Assembly (NCBI GenBank): GCA_030655135.1 | Contig: JAURWC010000074.1 | Coordinates: 62,001 to 126,000 of the forward strand | Source of the DNA: Hyphomicrobiaceae bacterium | GTDB taxonomy: Bacteria > Pseudomonadota > Alphaproteobacteria > Rhizobiales > Hyphomicrobiaceae | Length of the DNA stretch: 64,000 bases | Direction: 5' to 3' | Part shown: piece by piece, positions 43,788-51,423 of the stretch | Layout of the letters: each line of letters opens with the position of its first letter | How positions within the stretch are numbered: the first letter of the stretch is position 1 | The notes under the pieces: generated by a model | Databases searched by the model: none | The model's input: the letters and a program-made list of their open reading frames with translations, nothing else | Told to the model about the DNA's origin: nothing | Program-made: the position numbers and the translations under genes

Positions 43788-44125
43788 TCTCGCATTGCAG
43801 CAATAGCGTTGCCGGTTATGCACACTGGGACATCGCACCTTGACGTGTGCGGCAACGGTTTCGCTTCCAGACTTTTTCCGGCAGTGGCGCGCGCCCCTAT
43901 TTCGACGGGAATATCGCAAAAGCGCCCGATATCGGGCAATCCGGACACAGATCCTGTGGCCGCTGAGTTGAAACCTCGATCGGCTTCGCGGGCAAGACAT
44001 TGAACCTGCAGTCTTCCTCGGCGGTGCAATATCCTTTTCGCTTGGCAGCCGGAAAGTTTGCGAACTAGTCTTGGTTACCAAGCGGTTCTCGCAACTGGGC
44101 TCACCGCCCTTCTGGAGAGGCATCA
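43788..44125. other. Intergenic region before the 27-residue gene
   Basis: These 338 bases hold no convincing gene. I see a nested stem-loop (GTTGCC 43808-43813 with GGCAAC 43851-43856, and GCACAC 43820-43825 with GTGTGC 43845-43850) soon after the acetyltransferase stop. There is also a perfect 14-bp palindrome, GCCCGATATCGGGC (43924-43937). The promoter of the following small gene should lie between about 44030 and 44100, but no strong -35/-10 pair stands out. Confidence 0.45.
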
Positions 44126-44209
44126 ATGCAGCTAGCGATGCGACTGAACGTGCTCGGCATGGTTCTGTCTTTCGGCTTCCTTGCCGCAATCGTTTTGGGA
44201 ATGGTCTGA
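44126..44209 (+). CDS. 27-residue hydrophobic peptide
   Basis: The peptide reads MQLAMRLNVLGMVLSFGFL then AAIVLGMV: a short basic start and one transmembrane helix filling the rest. GGAGAGG lies 5 bases before the ATG, an excellent ribosome site, and an intrinsic-terminator-like hairpin follows at 44299, so it looks like its own transcription unit. Similar short SFGFLAAIV peptides seem to recur in related bacteria as far as I recall, without known function. It could be a membrane regulatory peptide. Confidence 0.55.
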   Translation: MQLAMRLNVLGMVLSFGFLAAIVLGMV

Positions 44210-44298
44210 TCGAAATCGAGGGAACGCCCTGAGCGGGGCCACTGGCCCGCTTCAACGAGCGAATTGCTCGGCAGGGTTTCAAGCAATAACAATCGGAG

Positions 44299-44330
44299 GG
44301 CGCGAGGTCATCTTGCGCCTTCTTCAATTT
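44299..44330 (+). terminator. Terminator-like hairpin after the 27-residue gene
   Basis: GGCGCGAG (44299-44306) pairs with CTTGCGCC (44312-44319), one pair being G-U, around GTCAT. It is followed by TTCTTCAATTT. A second imperfect stem (AGCGGGGCC / GGCCCGCT, 44232-44251) lies between it and the small gene. It would end the small-gene transcript before the convergent membrane gene. Confidence 0.55.
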
Positions 44331-44349
44331 CCGGGACGCCGCGACAGCG

Positions 44350-44691
44350 TCACTTCTTCATCACGTATCCGATGATGGCGCCGGCCAGCGTCAGGTAATA
44401 GCCGTCAATTCTGGCCCACGGCACCGTCGGAAACAGCTGCGGCCCCCACGTCGCCAGCGCCGCTGCCAGCAGCGCGAACACGACGGTGAACGCCAATGTT
44501 CCTCCACCAGGCCGCCCGATGTAGCGCAGGACGAGCGAGGCGAGGAGGCCGACGATCCAGACGAACACGGCGGCGATGACGCCAAAGACGAAAAGCTGGA
44601 ACTCGCCGATCTGCACATACGGCAAGACGGCATTCGCACCGAACCATCCGGCGGCGATCTGCAAAACGATCAACAGCAAGCGCGCAAGCAT
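44350..44691 (-). CDS. 113-residue four-helix membrane protein
   Basis: Four hydrophobic helices are evident: LARLLLIVLQIAAGWFGANAVLPY, FQLFVFGVIAAVFVWIVGLLASLVL, LAFTVVFALLAAALATWGPQLF and a C-terminal YYLTLAGAIIGYVMKK. ATG 44691 has GGGGGAT 10 bases upstream; an earlier ATG at 44712 is possible. No family is recognised; it may be a small integral inner-membrane protein. It is convergent with the 27-residue gene. Confidence 0.6.
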   Translation of the reverse strand: MLARLLLIVLQIAAGWFGANAVLPYVQIGEFQLFVFGVIAAVFVWIVGLLASLVLRYIGRPGGGTLAFTVVFALLAAALATWGPQLFPTVPWARIDGYYLTLAGAIIGYVMKK

Positions 44692-44836
44692 TGTCGATAT
44701 CCCCCAGTACAACATCGCAGCCGCATCCCCTATCGCGGCGGCGGCAAAGCTATCACGCGCGTGCTTGCTGTGGGCGCCCAATGATTGGGCAGTCGAAGCC
44801 TGAGTTTTATTCAAGCAGTACTGGCGCTACACTTGC

Positions 44837-45187
44837 TCAGTGTACGGGCGCCATCCAGTCTTCCAGGAACGCGCGGCCGGCGCGGTCTTCGACTTCGACA
44901 AGCCATAGGTCTCGGTCGAAACCGTATTCTCGCGCCAGCATGTCATCGACCTTTTCATCGGGCGCGCCGGGCATCGGATAATGCGCCACCCACCGGCGAT
45001 CATGCTCGGCCCCATCAAGGCCCGCCGGGGCCGGCCCGAACAGCAGCGACGTCCCGTCGAGGCGATTGATGCGGATGAAGATCGCGCCGGCATCATCGTC
45101 GCCATGGCGGACGACGACGGCCGCAACACCTTCGACGGCGCAACGGCGCACGTAAGCTTTGACCCAGATTTCAGCCTTGAGACGCAT
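44837..45187 (-). CDS. DUF1491-family protein
   Basis: The 116-residue protein fits DUF1491 closely: MRLKAEIWVKAYVRRC at the start, AAVVVRHGDDDAGAIFIRINRLDG, LLFGPAPAG, ERRWV-like region (DRRWVAHYPM) and YGFDRDLWLVEVEDRAGRAFL at the end. The family is limited to alphaproteobacteria and its function is unknown. GGAG lies 5 bases before the ATG. It is followed on the same strand by nothing closer than 145 bases, and preceded by the peptidoglycan-binding gene 23 bases away. Confidence 0.85.
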   Translation of the reverse strand: MRLKAEIWVKAYVRRCAVEGVAAVVVRHGDDDAGAIFIRINRLDGTSLLFGPAPAGLDGAEHDRRWVAHYPMPGAPDEKVDDMLAREYGFDRDLWLVEVEDRAGRAFLEDWMAPVH

Positions 45188-45210
45188 TCCAGCTCCGCAC
45201 GCTCGGCGCT

Positions 45211-45924
45211 CTAATGGCCGGCGACTGCCAAGCCGTCTCTTGCCACAAGCCGTAGCTGGGCGACAAGCTCGCCGGAGATGCGGCCGGTTACCTTCATGTT
45301 GTGAGCGCGCTCAAAGGCACGGATGGTCTCGACCATCTCGCGCGACATCAGTCCGTCGGTCTTGGTATCGGGGTGGCCAGCGCGCTTCAGCGAGGCCTGG
45401 ACGGTGCGGATGACTTCCTCGGCGCGGGGCGCGGGCGGAGAGCCGCTGTTGGGCAGCATTCCGGTATCGCCAAGCAGCAGGCGATGCAGCAAAGGCTGGC
45501 TCGCTTCCCCCGTCAGGCGCATGTCGTTGTCGGCCTCGTAGGCCAGGATGCCGGCTCGCGCATCCAGATCCAGGCCGCTGGCGGCCGAACCGATGGCGTA
45601 TCCGCGCGTTTTAAGTTCCAGCTTTATGGCGGAGACAAGCGCTTCGTCGGACTCCGCCAGGGGTGGTGCCACGTGCGCTGCAGTTTCCGCGGTGACCGCG
45701 GCCTTCACGTCGGGCGGCGTTGACGCAGTGCTATTTTTAGGCTGGACGGGCGCATCCACCGCTGGACTGGCAGCCGGTTTTGTCTGGGCCACCGGCGAGG
45801 CAGACGTCGACGCAGCCCACGGCGTGCGAAAGCCGCCCGGTCCGAGCATCGACAATTTTGCAGCGAACAGGCCGCTCATCGCAAGAAAGAGCGCCAGTCC
45901 GAGCTTGAACCCGCGGGGTGACAT
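45211..45924 (-). CDS. Membrane-anchored protein with two peptidoglycan-binding-like domains
   Basis: The 237-residue protein has an N-terminal anchor (MSPRGFKLGLALFLAMSGLFAAKLS), a Pro/Ala/Ser linker, and two peptidoglycan-binding-1-like segments: LVSAIKLELKTRGYAIGSAASGLDLDARAGILAYEADNDM and VIRTVQASLKRAGHPDTKTDGLMSREMVETIRAFERAHNM. It probably sits in the periplasm bound to the wall. ATG 45924 has GGAG at 7-8 bases; a TTG twelve bases upstream is unlikely. It precedes the DUF1491 gene on the same strand. Confidence 0.8.
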   Translation of the reverse strand: MSPRGFKLGLALFLAMSGLFAAKLSMLGPGGFRTPWAASTSASPVAQTKPAASPAVDAPVQPKNSTASTPPDVKAAVTAETAAHVAPPLAESDEALVSAIKLELKTRGYAIGSAASGLDLDARAGILAYEADNDMRLTGEASQPLLHRLLLGDTGMLPNSGSPPAPRAEEVIRTVQASLKRAGHPDTKTDGLMSREMVETIRAFERAHNMKVTGRISGELVAQLRLVARDGLAVAGH

Positions 45925-46045
45925 TCCAGGCTCCAACCGGTGGAGCGCCGATTATCCGGGGCGCCGCTTAACGGATCGCTAACCTGTCCCACCATCACTT
46001 GCAGGCAGGCCCCAGGCGCGCCTATGTGTCATGTACACTACCGCA

Positions 46046-46507
46046 ATGAACAGTGAGACCGCAGACGCGATGACCCTCAACGACATTCGATCCAACTTCG
46101 CCCTTCTGGACGATTGGGAGGACCGCTATCGCTATTTGATCGAGATCGGGCGCGAGCTGCCGCCGCTGGAAAGCCGTGCCAAGATCGAAGCCAACAAGGT
46201 CCGCGGCTGTGCCAGTCAGGTGTGGCTACTAACTGATATCGCAGCCCCCGCGAACGGCGGTGGCCCGGTCTTGCATTTCAAGGGTGACAGCGACGCGCTG
46301 ATCGTGCGCGGCCTGATTGCCGTGCTGTTCGCCATGTACGACGGACGCAGCACCAGCGAGATCCTCAAGGTCGACGCGGGCAAAGAGTTTGCGTCGCTTG
46401 GCCTGAAGGATCACCTGACGCCGCAGCGCTCGAACGGATTTGCATCGATGGTGGAGCGCATTCGCAGCGACGCCAACGCCGCCGCGAATGCAACTGCTTC
46501 GAGCTGA
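46046..46507 (+). CDS. sufE: SufE-family sulfur acceptor
   Basis: SufE takes persulfide sulfur from the cysteine desulfurase SufS and hands it to the SufBCD scaffold for iron-sulfur cluster assembly. The product is about 153 residues. It has the DIRSNFALLDDWEDRYRYLIEIGRELP start, KVRGCASQVWLLT with the active Cys, LIVRGLIAVLFAMYDGRS and LGLKDHLTPQRSNGFASMVERI. No suf operon is present nearby. The exact ATG (46031, 46046 or 46070) is uncertain because the ribosome site is weak. Confidence 0.9.
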   Translation: MNSETADAMTLNDIRSNFALLDDWEDRYRYLIEIGRELPPLESRAKIEANKVRGCASQVWLLTDIAAPANGGGPVLHFKGDSDALIVRGLIAVLFAMYDGRSTSEILKVDAGKEFASLGLKDHLTPQRSNGFASMVERIRSDANAAANATASS

Positions 46508-46541
46508 ACTCTATATTTCTTGCTGCTGCGCAACCGCGCGG

Positions 46542-46745
46542 TTATGCGCGCGTGCCTGCGCGTTGGACGCTACTGGATGCTGACTGAGGCGCGGTAGAAC
46601 CACGCCAGGCATGGACCGCGGCGAGCCGCGTTTTCAATTCGCCGAGCCACTCCACCTCGCGGGCGTGCATGACGTCTGCCGGCAGGTTACGCGGGCGTTC
46701 GAGAACGGTCGGTTTCAAGCGAGCATGCGGGTCGCTGTATTTCAT
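46542..46745 (-). CDS. 67-residue basic protein
   Basis: The small protein begins MKYSDPHARLKPTVLERPRN and contains VEWLGELKTRLAAVHAWRG; it is basic, soluble and without cysteines. The ATG at 46745 has an outstanding AAGGAGGGG just upstream, so translation is likely even though the family is unknown. The 190 bases before it carry no other gene. Nothing links it to the neighbouring sufE. Confidence 0.55.
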   Translation of the reverse strand: MKYSDPHARLKPTVLERPRNLPADVMHAREVEWLGELKTRLAAVHAWRGSTAPQSASSSVQRAGTRA

Positions 46746-46935
46746 TGCTCCCCTCCTTGCGGGCTATTCCGTAGTAATTTTTGGGTCTGATTGCATCGTT
46801 GAGACGGCGTCGAATCTGCCGCCGTTCGATGCAAGGATATCTGTCACGCCAGCATGTCAGGATCATGACGATGCGAAGACCGAAACGCAATTTGATGCGC
46901 TAGATTAGAGCATTAGAAGGCTCTCACGCTGGAGG

Positions 46936-47460
46936 TTAGGGTTCCGGTTCCGGACGATAACCGTCTGCGCCCCAGTGTCCGATCATGCGATTCTCGCGAG
47001 GCGGCTCCAGCCGGTAGTGCCGCGCCAGCCGGGTGAGCGCCAGTTGCAGCACGACCTTGCCGGCCCGTTGTGGCCACGACGCTTTCCGCTCCGCCTGTTC
47101 CAAACCTTTGAGGTGACAGCAGACGTCGATCAACACGCCAGACAGCTCCGGCCCGACAGCAACGAGAGCACGACGGACGCGCTCTGTAGCCGCCACCATG
47201 CCGTCTGATAGATCGACGCCGGCGCCTGGCGCTGAGCGGCGCGACGAAGACACCGGCGTGTCACTGTAATTTGTCGTCACGCGCGGCGTCATGTTCGCGA
47301 ACGTGAAATCGGACCGAAGCTTCTCGCCCGCAAGCAACTGCACCGGCGAGATCAGCGGCTCACCATTCTTGTCGCGGCGCCGCGCCAACCACGCCAAGGG
47401 GCTCTCGTCCGGATTTAGACGCGGGGAGGCTGCCGGCCTGGACCGTGCTTTCGAACGCAT
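46936..47460 (-). CDS. DUF6456-family helix-rich protein
   Basis: The 174-residue protein has the DUF6456 pattern: LAWLARRRDKNGEPLIS, LAGEKLRSDFTFANMTPRVTTNY, ATERVRRALVAVGPELSGVLIDVCCHLKGLEQAERKASWPQRAGKVVLQLALTRLARHY. In Rhizobiales such proteins are usually encoded next to a DnaA-domain-IV-like protein, as here. The role is unknown, but a DNA-related function is likely. ATG 47460 has GGAG 8 bases upstream. It follows the DnaA-like gene by 10 bases. Confidence 0.75.
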   Translation of the reverse strand: MRSKARSRPAASPRLNPDESPLAWLARRRDKNGEPLISPVQLLAGEKLRSDFTFANMTPRVTTNYSDTPVSSSRRSAPGAGVDLSDGMVAATERVRRALVAVGPELSGVLIDVCCHLKGLEQAERKASWPQRAGKVVLQLALTRLARHYRLEPPRENRMIGHWGADGYRPEPEP

Positions 47461-47470
47461 GATCGTCTCC

Positions 47471-47857
47471 TCAGGCTTGGTGAGCAGCAGCGGCTGCGTT
47501 GCGGCTGGCGAATACGGGAATGATCCATTCCAGCAGTTCGACGACGCGGTCGAAGCTCGGATCGTCGCGGCGGGACTCAACAAGACGGCACGCGTGCGCG
47601 ACGGTCGTGCGGTCACGGCGGAAGTGGTGGCCGATGTCCGTCAGCGTCTGGCCGCCGACGACATGCGCGAGATACATCGCGATCTGGCGCGCAAGCGCGA
47701 CGCCAGCGCGACCTCGCGTGGTTCTCATCAAGTCTGCGGCAGGGACCGCGAAGACTTGTGCCACGACGGCGACAGCAACGATCGCTGGCGGGGGATCAGC
47801 AGCTACTTGGAGATTGTGCGAGTGCGCAGGTGCGTCGGAGATGACGTGGAGCAACAT
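47471..47857 (-). CDS. DnaA domain IV-like helix-turn-helix protein
   Basis: The 128-residue protein resembles the C-terminal DNA-binding domain of DnaA standing alone: VFAVPAADLMRTTRGRAGVALARQIAMYLAHVVGGQTLTDIGHHFRRDRTTVAHACRLVESRRDDPSFDRVVELLEW, including the D-R-T-T-V-x-H-A signature that contacts DnaA boxes. It lacks the AAA+ part, so it may bind DnaA-box-like DNA without initiating. ATG 47857 has GGAGG at 9 bases. It sits in front of the DUF6456 gene and about 500 bases from mucR. Confidence 0.8.
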   Translation of the reverse strand: MLLHVISDAPAHSHNLQVAADPPPAIVAVAVVAQVFAVPAADLMRTTRGRAGVALARQIAMYLAHVVGGQTLTDIGHHFRRDRTTVAHACRLVESRRDDPSFDRVVELLEWIIPVFASRNAAAAAHQA

Positions 47858-48051
47858 AGGGAATGCCTCCAGTAATTTGAGAATAGAACCACTCAGCGCG
47901 CTGTTCGTCACTGTACAGATCTTATTCGCGGGCTCCACGCCAAACTACGGGATGAATGAACGAGGGGGATAAGTCCCGCAGCTGAAGTTATCCCCCTCCC
48001 CCGCTGCGCGGCGATCATGGCCTTTCACACGCACAGGGGAAGGTTGGGACC

Positions 48052-48354
48052 ATGCAGGAAAAATACGGCAGCCCGGCGCGGCTGGCGCGAACGGTGGACA
48101 CCCAAGCCACGGAATGGGCACGCAATCTCGGCCGGCTTGTTCCGCTATGGCCGTACGAGATATCGGACAGAAGCCTGGCCGGGCGGCAGCGCTTGCTGGC
48201 CGCGTTGAGGAAGGCCTTACGGTCAGAACGCCAGCGGGGGCTCAGCGGCCACTGGACCTACGATCTGGCCCGCCACCGGAGCTTGCTGGAAGCCTATCGC
48301 GCCGAAGCGTCGGCTGCGATGCCGCCAGGCCAAGCCGCAGCGGCACAGCAATAG
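48052..48354 (+). CDS. 100-residue uncharacterised basic protein
   Basis: The protein begins MQEKYGSPARLARTVDTQATEWARNLGRLVPLWPYEISDRSLAGRQ and has an Arg-rich helical centre (LLAALRKALRSERQRGLSGHWTYDLARHRSLLEAYRAE) and an Ala/Gln tail. GGGGAAGG lies before the ATG. It is conserved text for Rhizobiales in my memory, but I cannot name a family with confidence. It is convergent with mucR and divergent from the DnaA-like gene. Confidence 0.6.
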   Translation: MQEKYGSPARLARTVDTQATEWARNLGRLVPLWPYEISDRSLAGRQRLLAALRKALRSERQRGLSGHWTYDLARHRSLLEAYRAEASAAMPPGQAAAAQQ

Positions 48355-48385
48355 CGCAGTTGATCCTGCAGCTTGGACTTTCCGA

Positions 48386-48793
48386 CTACTTCTCGCGGCG
48401 CGTCCCGAGGCCCATTTTTTTAGCCAGATCCGAACGCGCGCGCGCGTAATTGGGCGCTACCATCGGGTAGTCGTGCGGCAGACCCCACTTCTCGCGATAT
48501 TCTTCGGGAGACAAGTTGTAGTGTGTGCGCAGATGACGTTTCAGCGACTTGAACTTCTTTCCGTCTTCCAGGCAAACGATATGGTCGGGCATAACCGACT
48601 TCTTGACTGGGACGCGCGGGCGTAGTTCTTCCCGCTCCGGAATCGAAGTGTTCCCAGTTGCACGCGACAAGGCGGCGTGGGTTTCATTAATAAGGTGCGG
48701 GAGATCGTTAGCCCCGATCTCGTTGTTGCTGACATAAGCAGAAACAATCTTTGCGGTAAGCTCTACGAGTTCCGACTGAGCACCACCATCCAT
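48386..48793 (-). CDS. mucR: MucR/Ros-family zinc-finger transcriptional regulator
   Basis: MucR proteins are H-NS-like DNA-binding regulators of alphaproteobacteria that control polysaccharide, motility, cell-cycle and virulence genes. The 135-residue protein has the Ros/MucR zinc finger ([35 protein letters not shown]) with the Cys-Asp-His-His arrangement, followed by [23 protein letters not shown]. The N-terminal part begins [24 protein letters not shown], the oligomerising region. It has GAGAGGAT about 9 bases before the ATG. Confidence 0.93.
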   Translation of the reverse strand: MDGGAQSELVELTAKIVSAYVSNNEIGANDLPHLINETHAALSRATGNTSIPEREELRPRVPVKKSVMPDHIVCLEDGKKFKSLKRHLRTHYNLSPEEYREKWGLPHDYPMVAPNYARARSDLAKKMGLGTRREK

Positions 48794-49196
48794 AGGATAC
48801 TATCCTCTCACGCATGATCTGTGACAGAGCATTTGGCCGATCGGTGTAATTGCGTCAAGTCTAAACTGACCGTGACTTGATAACTTGAGGCGGCAATACA
48901 GCGCGGATTTTGTCACTGTTCTCGTTATGGTTAGCAGTCTACGTGGGGTTTTATTTGCTCCCTTGACAACTTTGTCGCGCTGCATCTGTGCACGTCACGT
49001 CGGATCACCAGGCGAGTTGCGTATGTTTGTCGACGGCGGATCTGCAAAACGGGCGTGCCAACGGCTTGAGCGAAAGCTGCACATCCCAAGTAAAGGCGCA
49101 GAATTTGTCAGGTGCGAACATCCGCGCGCCAGTGGCGCAACGCGGAAAAACGTCTAAGAGGAGCCAGGTAATTCGTCGTCCAACTCGAGGTCTCTC
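48794..49196. other. Divergent intergenic region between mucR and the oligopeptidase B gene
   Basis: These 403 bases carry the promoters of two divergent genes. On the minus strand, TTGACG (about 48859) with a weak -10 lies upstream of mucR. On the plus strand TTGACA (48963) is a clear -35 but has no good -10. AT-rich patches at 48890-48970 could be MucR autoregulatory sites, since MucR prefers AT-rich DNA. Short open frames inside it lack ribosome sites and family resemblance. Confidence 0.5.
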
Positions 49197-51311
49197 ATGA
49201 ACGCTTCCGTGTCCCGGTCTGCCCGGGCCAAGCCCCCTGTCGCAGCAAGGCAGACGGTGACGGCGACGCGGCACGGCATCAAGCTCGCGGACGATTATGC
49301 CTGGCTGCGGGCTGACAACTGGCAAGAAGTAATGCGCGCGCCCAAGACGCTCGCCAAGAACATTCGAACCTATCTGGAGGCCGAAAACGCCTACACCGCC
49401 GCCCAGTTGGCCGACACGGTGCCCCTGCAGACGACGCTGTTTGAGGAAATGAAGGCCCGGTTGAAGCAGGACGATAGTTCGGTGCCTTCGCCTGATGGCG
49501 ACTTCGAATACTTTTCAAGCTTCATTGCCGGCGGCCAATACCCCCTGCTGTGCCGCAAGAAGCGGAGCGGACGTAAAGAAGCGGTCCTGTTCGACGGCAA
49601 CGCAGAAGCCCAAGGGAAGGCCTACTGGGATCTCGGCGGCAGTGAGCACAGCCCGGATCACAAGTTGCTGGCCTATGCGGTCGACGACAAGGGCTCGGAA
49701 CTCTACACGCTGCGCTTCCGGGATCTGAAAACCGGCAAGGACCTGCCCGACGTCATCACCGATACGCGCGGCGACGTCACGTGGGCAAACGACTCCCAGA
49801 CCGTGTTCTACGTCCGCCTCGACGACAACCACCGGCCGCTGTTCGTCTATCGACATACACTTGGCACGCCCGTGGAGGACGACGAACTCGTCTTCGAAGA
49901 AAAGAGCACCGGATACTATGTCGGCCTCGACAAGACGCAGTCCGGCCGCTTCATCCTGATCGACTCGCACGACCATCAGAGCAACGAAGTCTACCTGATC
50001 GATGCCGACGCCCCAGACGGCAAGCCGCGCCTCGTCGCCAAGCGCAAGAAGGGCCACCAGTACGCCGTCGAGCACCGCAAGAAGAAGCTGATCATCACGA
50101 CCAATTCCGGCAAGGCCATTGACTTCCGCATTGTGGAGGCCCCTGTCGAAGATCCGGCGATGAAGAACTGGGAGGAGTTGATCCCTCATGTCTCCGGCCG
50201 GTTGATCATCGATGTCGTGGTCTACAAGCAATATCTGGCGCGGCTGGAACGCGAGGATGGCCTGCCGCGCATCGTGGTCCGCCGCTTCAAGGACGGTAAG
50301 GAGCACTCCATCGCGTTCGACGAGGAGGCGTATTCCCTCGGCATGAGCGCGGGCTACGAGTTCGACACGACGACGCTGCGGTTTTCCTATTCGTCGATGA
50401 CCACGCCGTCCGAGACGTTTGATTACGACCTGGAAACTCGCAAGCGCAAATTGCGCAAGCGCCAGGAAGTACCCAGCGGCCACGACGCAGCCGACTATGT
50501 CACGCGGCGGCTTTACGCCAAGGCACCTGACGGCGAACAAGTGCCGATCTCCTTGCTGTATCGCAAGGATACCCCGCTCGACGGTTCCGCACCGCTCTTG
50601 TTGTACGGCTACGGCGCGTACGGCATCTCGATGCCGGCGTCGTTTTCGACCGCACGTCTGTCGCTCGTCGATCGCGGGTTCGTTTATGCGATCGCCCATA
50701 TTCGCGGCGGCAAGGACAAAGGCTACGCCTGGTACACGGACGGCAAACTGAAGAACAAGACCAACACGTTCTCGGATTTCATTGCAGCCGGCGAACATCT
50801 GGCCGCCGCGGGATATACCTCACGCGGCCGCATCGTTGCTAACGGCGGGTCTGCCGGCGGCATGCTGATGGGCGCGGTGGCCAACATGGCGCCAGACCTT
50901 TTCCTCGGCATCGTCGCCAACGTGCCCTTCGTCGACGTGCTCAATACAATGCTGGACGATACGTTGCCGTTGACGCCGCCCGAGTGGCTGGAATGGGGTA
51001 ATCCGGTCGCCAACAAGGCCGACTTCGAAAACATCCGCAGCTATAGCCCCTACGACAACGTCGCAGCAAAGGCCTACCCGCACATCCTGGCAGTCGGCGG
51101 CTTGACCGATCCGCGGGTGACATATTGGGAGCCGGCCAAGTGGATCGCGAAGTTGCGGACGCTTAATACGTCTGATAAGTTGCTGCTGCTGAAGACCAAC
51201 ATGTCAGCCGGGCACGGCGGTGCGTCGGGCCGGTTTGAGCATCTAAAAGAGGTCGCCGTGGACTACGCCTTCGCCCTAAAGATTGCGCAAAAGGCGGCTT
51301 TGACAGACTGA
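49197..51311 (+). CDS. ptrB: S9 family peptidase, oligopeptidase B type
   Basis: The 704-residue serine peptidase has the oligopeptidase B layout: a seven-bladed propeller N-terminal region (DYAWLRADNWQEVMRAP, LAYAVDDKGSELYTLRFRDL, HDHQSNEVYLIDAD) and a C-terminal alpha/beta-hydrolase domain with RGFVYAIAHIRGG, NGGSAGGMLMGAVANMAPDLF carrying the Ser nucleophile, GLTDPRVTYWEPAKW with the Asp, and MSAGHGGASGRFEHL with the His. It cleaves short peptides after basic residues. It is a lone gene before a diguanylate cyclase. Confidence 0.88.
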   Translation: MNASVSRSARAKPPVAARQTVTATRHGIKLADDYAWLRADNWQEVMRAPKTLAKNIRTYLEAENAYTAAQLADTVPLQTTLFEEMKARLKQDDSSVPSPDGDFEYFSSFIAGGQYPLLCRKKRSGRKEAVLFDGNAEAQGKAYWDLGGSEHSPDHKLLAYAVDDKGSELYTLRFRDLKTGKDLPDVITDTRGDVTWANDSQTVFYVRLDDNHRPLFVYRHTLGTPVEDDELVFEEKSTGYYVGLDKTQSGRFILIDSHDHQSNEVYLIDADAPDGKPRLVAKRKKGHQYAVEHRKKKLIITTNSGKAIDFRIVEAPVEDPAMKNWEELIPHVSGRLIIDVVVYKQYLARLEREDGLPRIVVRRFKDGKEHSIAFDEEAYSLGMSAGYEFDTTTLRFSYSSMTTPSETFDYDLETRKRKLRKRQEVPSGHDAADYVTRRLYAKAPDGEQVPISLLYRKDTPLDGSAPLLLYGYGAYGISMPASFSTARLSLVDRGFVYAIAHIRGGKDKGYAWYTDGKLKNKTNTFSDFIAAGEHLAAAGYTSRGRIVANGGSAGGMLMGAVANMAPDLFLGIVANVPFVDVLNTMLDDTLPLTPPEWLEWGNPVANKADFENIRSYSPYDNVAAKAYPHILAVGGLTDPRVTYWEPAKWIAKLRTLNTSDKLLLLKTNMSAGHGGASGRFEHLKEVAVDYAFALKIAQKAALTD

Positions 51312-51423
51312 AAATGCCTGCACCTTCAAGGCGTTTAACTCGCATATTAAGATCTGCATTCACCACTTCTAAACGTCAGTATGCGCATTTTGGGTCATCA
51401 TCCTGTTCTCAGGTCCGACCCCT

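Noticed and set aside
43809-44003. A 64-codon plus-strand frame MPVMHTGTSHLD before the 27-residue gene.
   Set aside because: It has no ribosome site, a mixed-composition product, and lies across a stem-loop and a palindrome.
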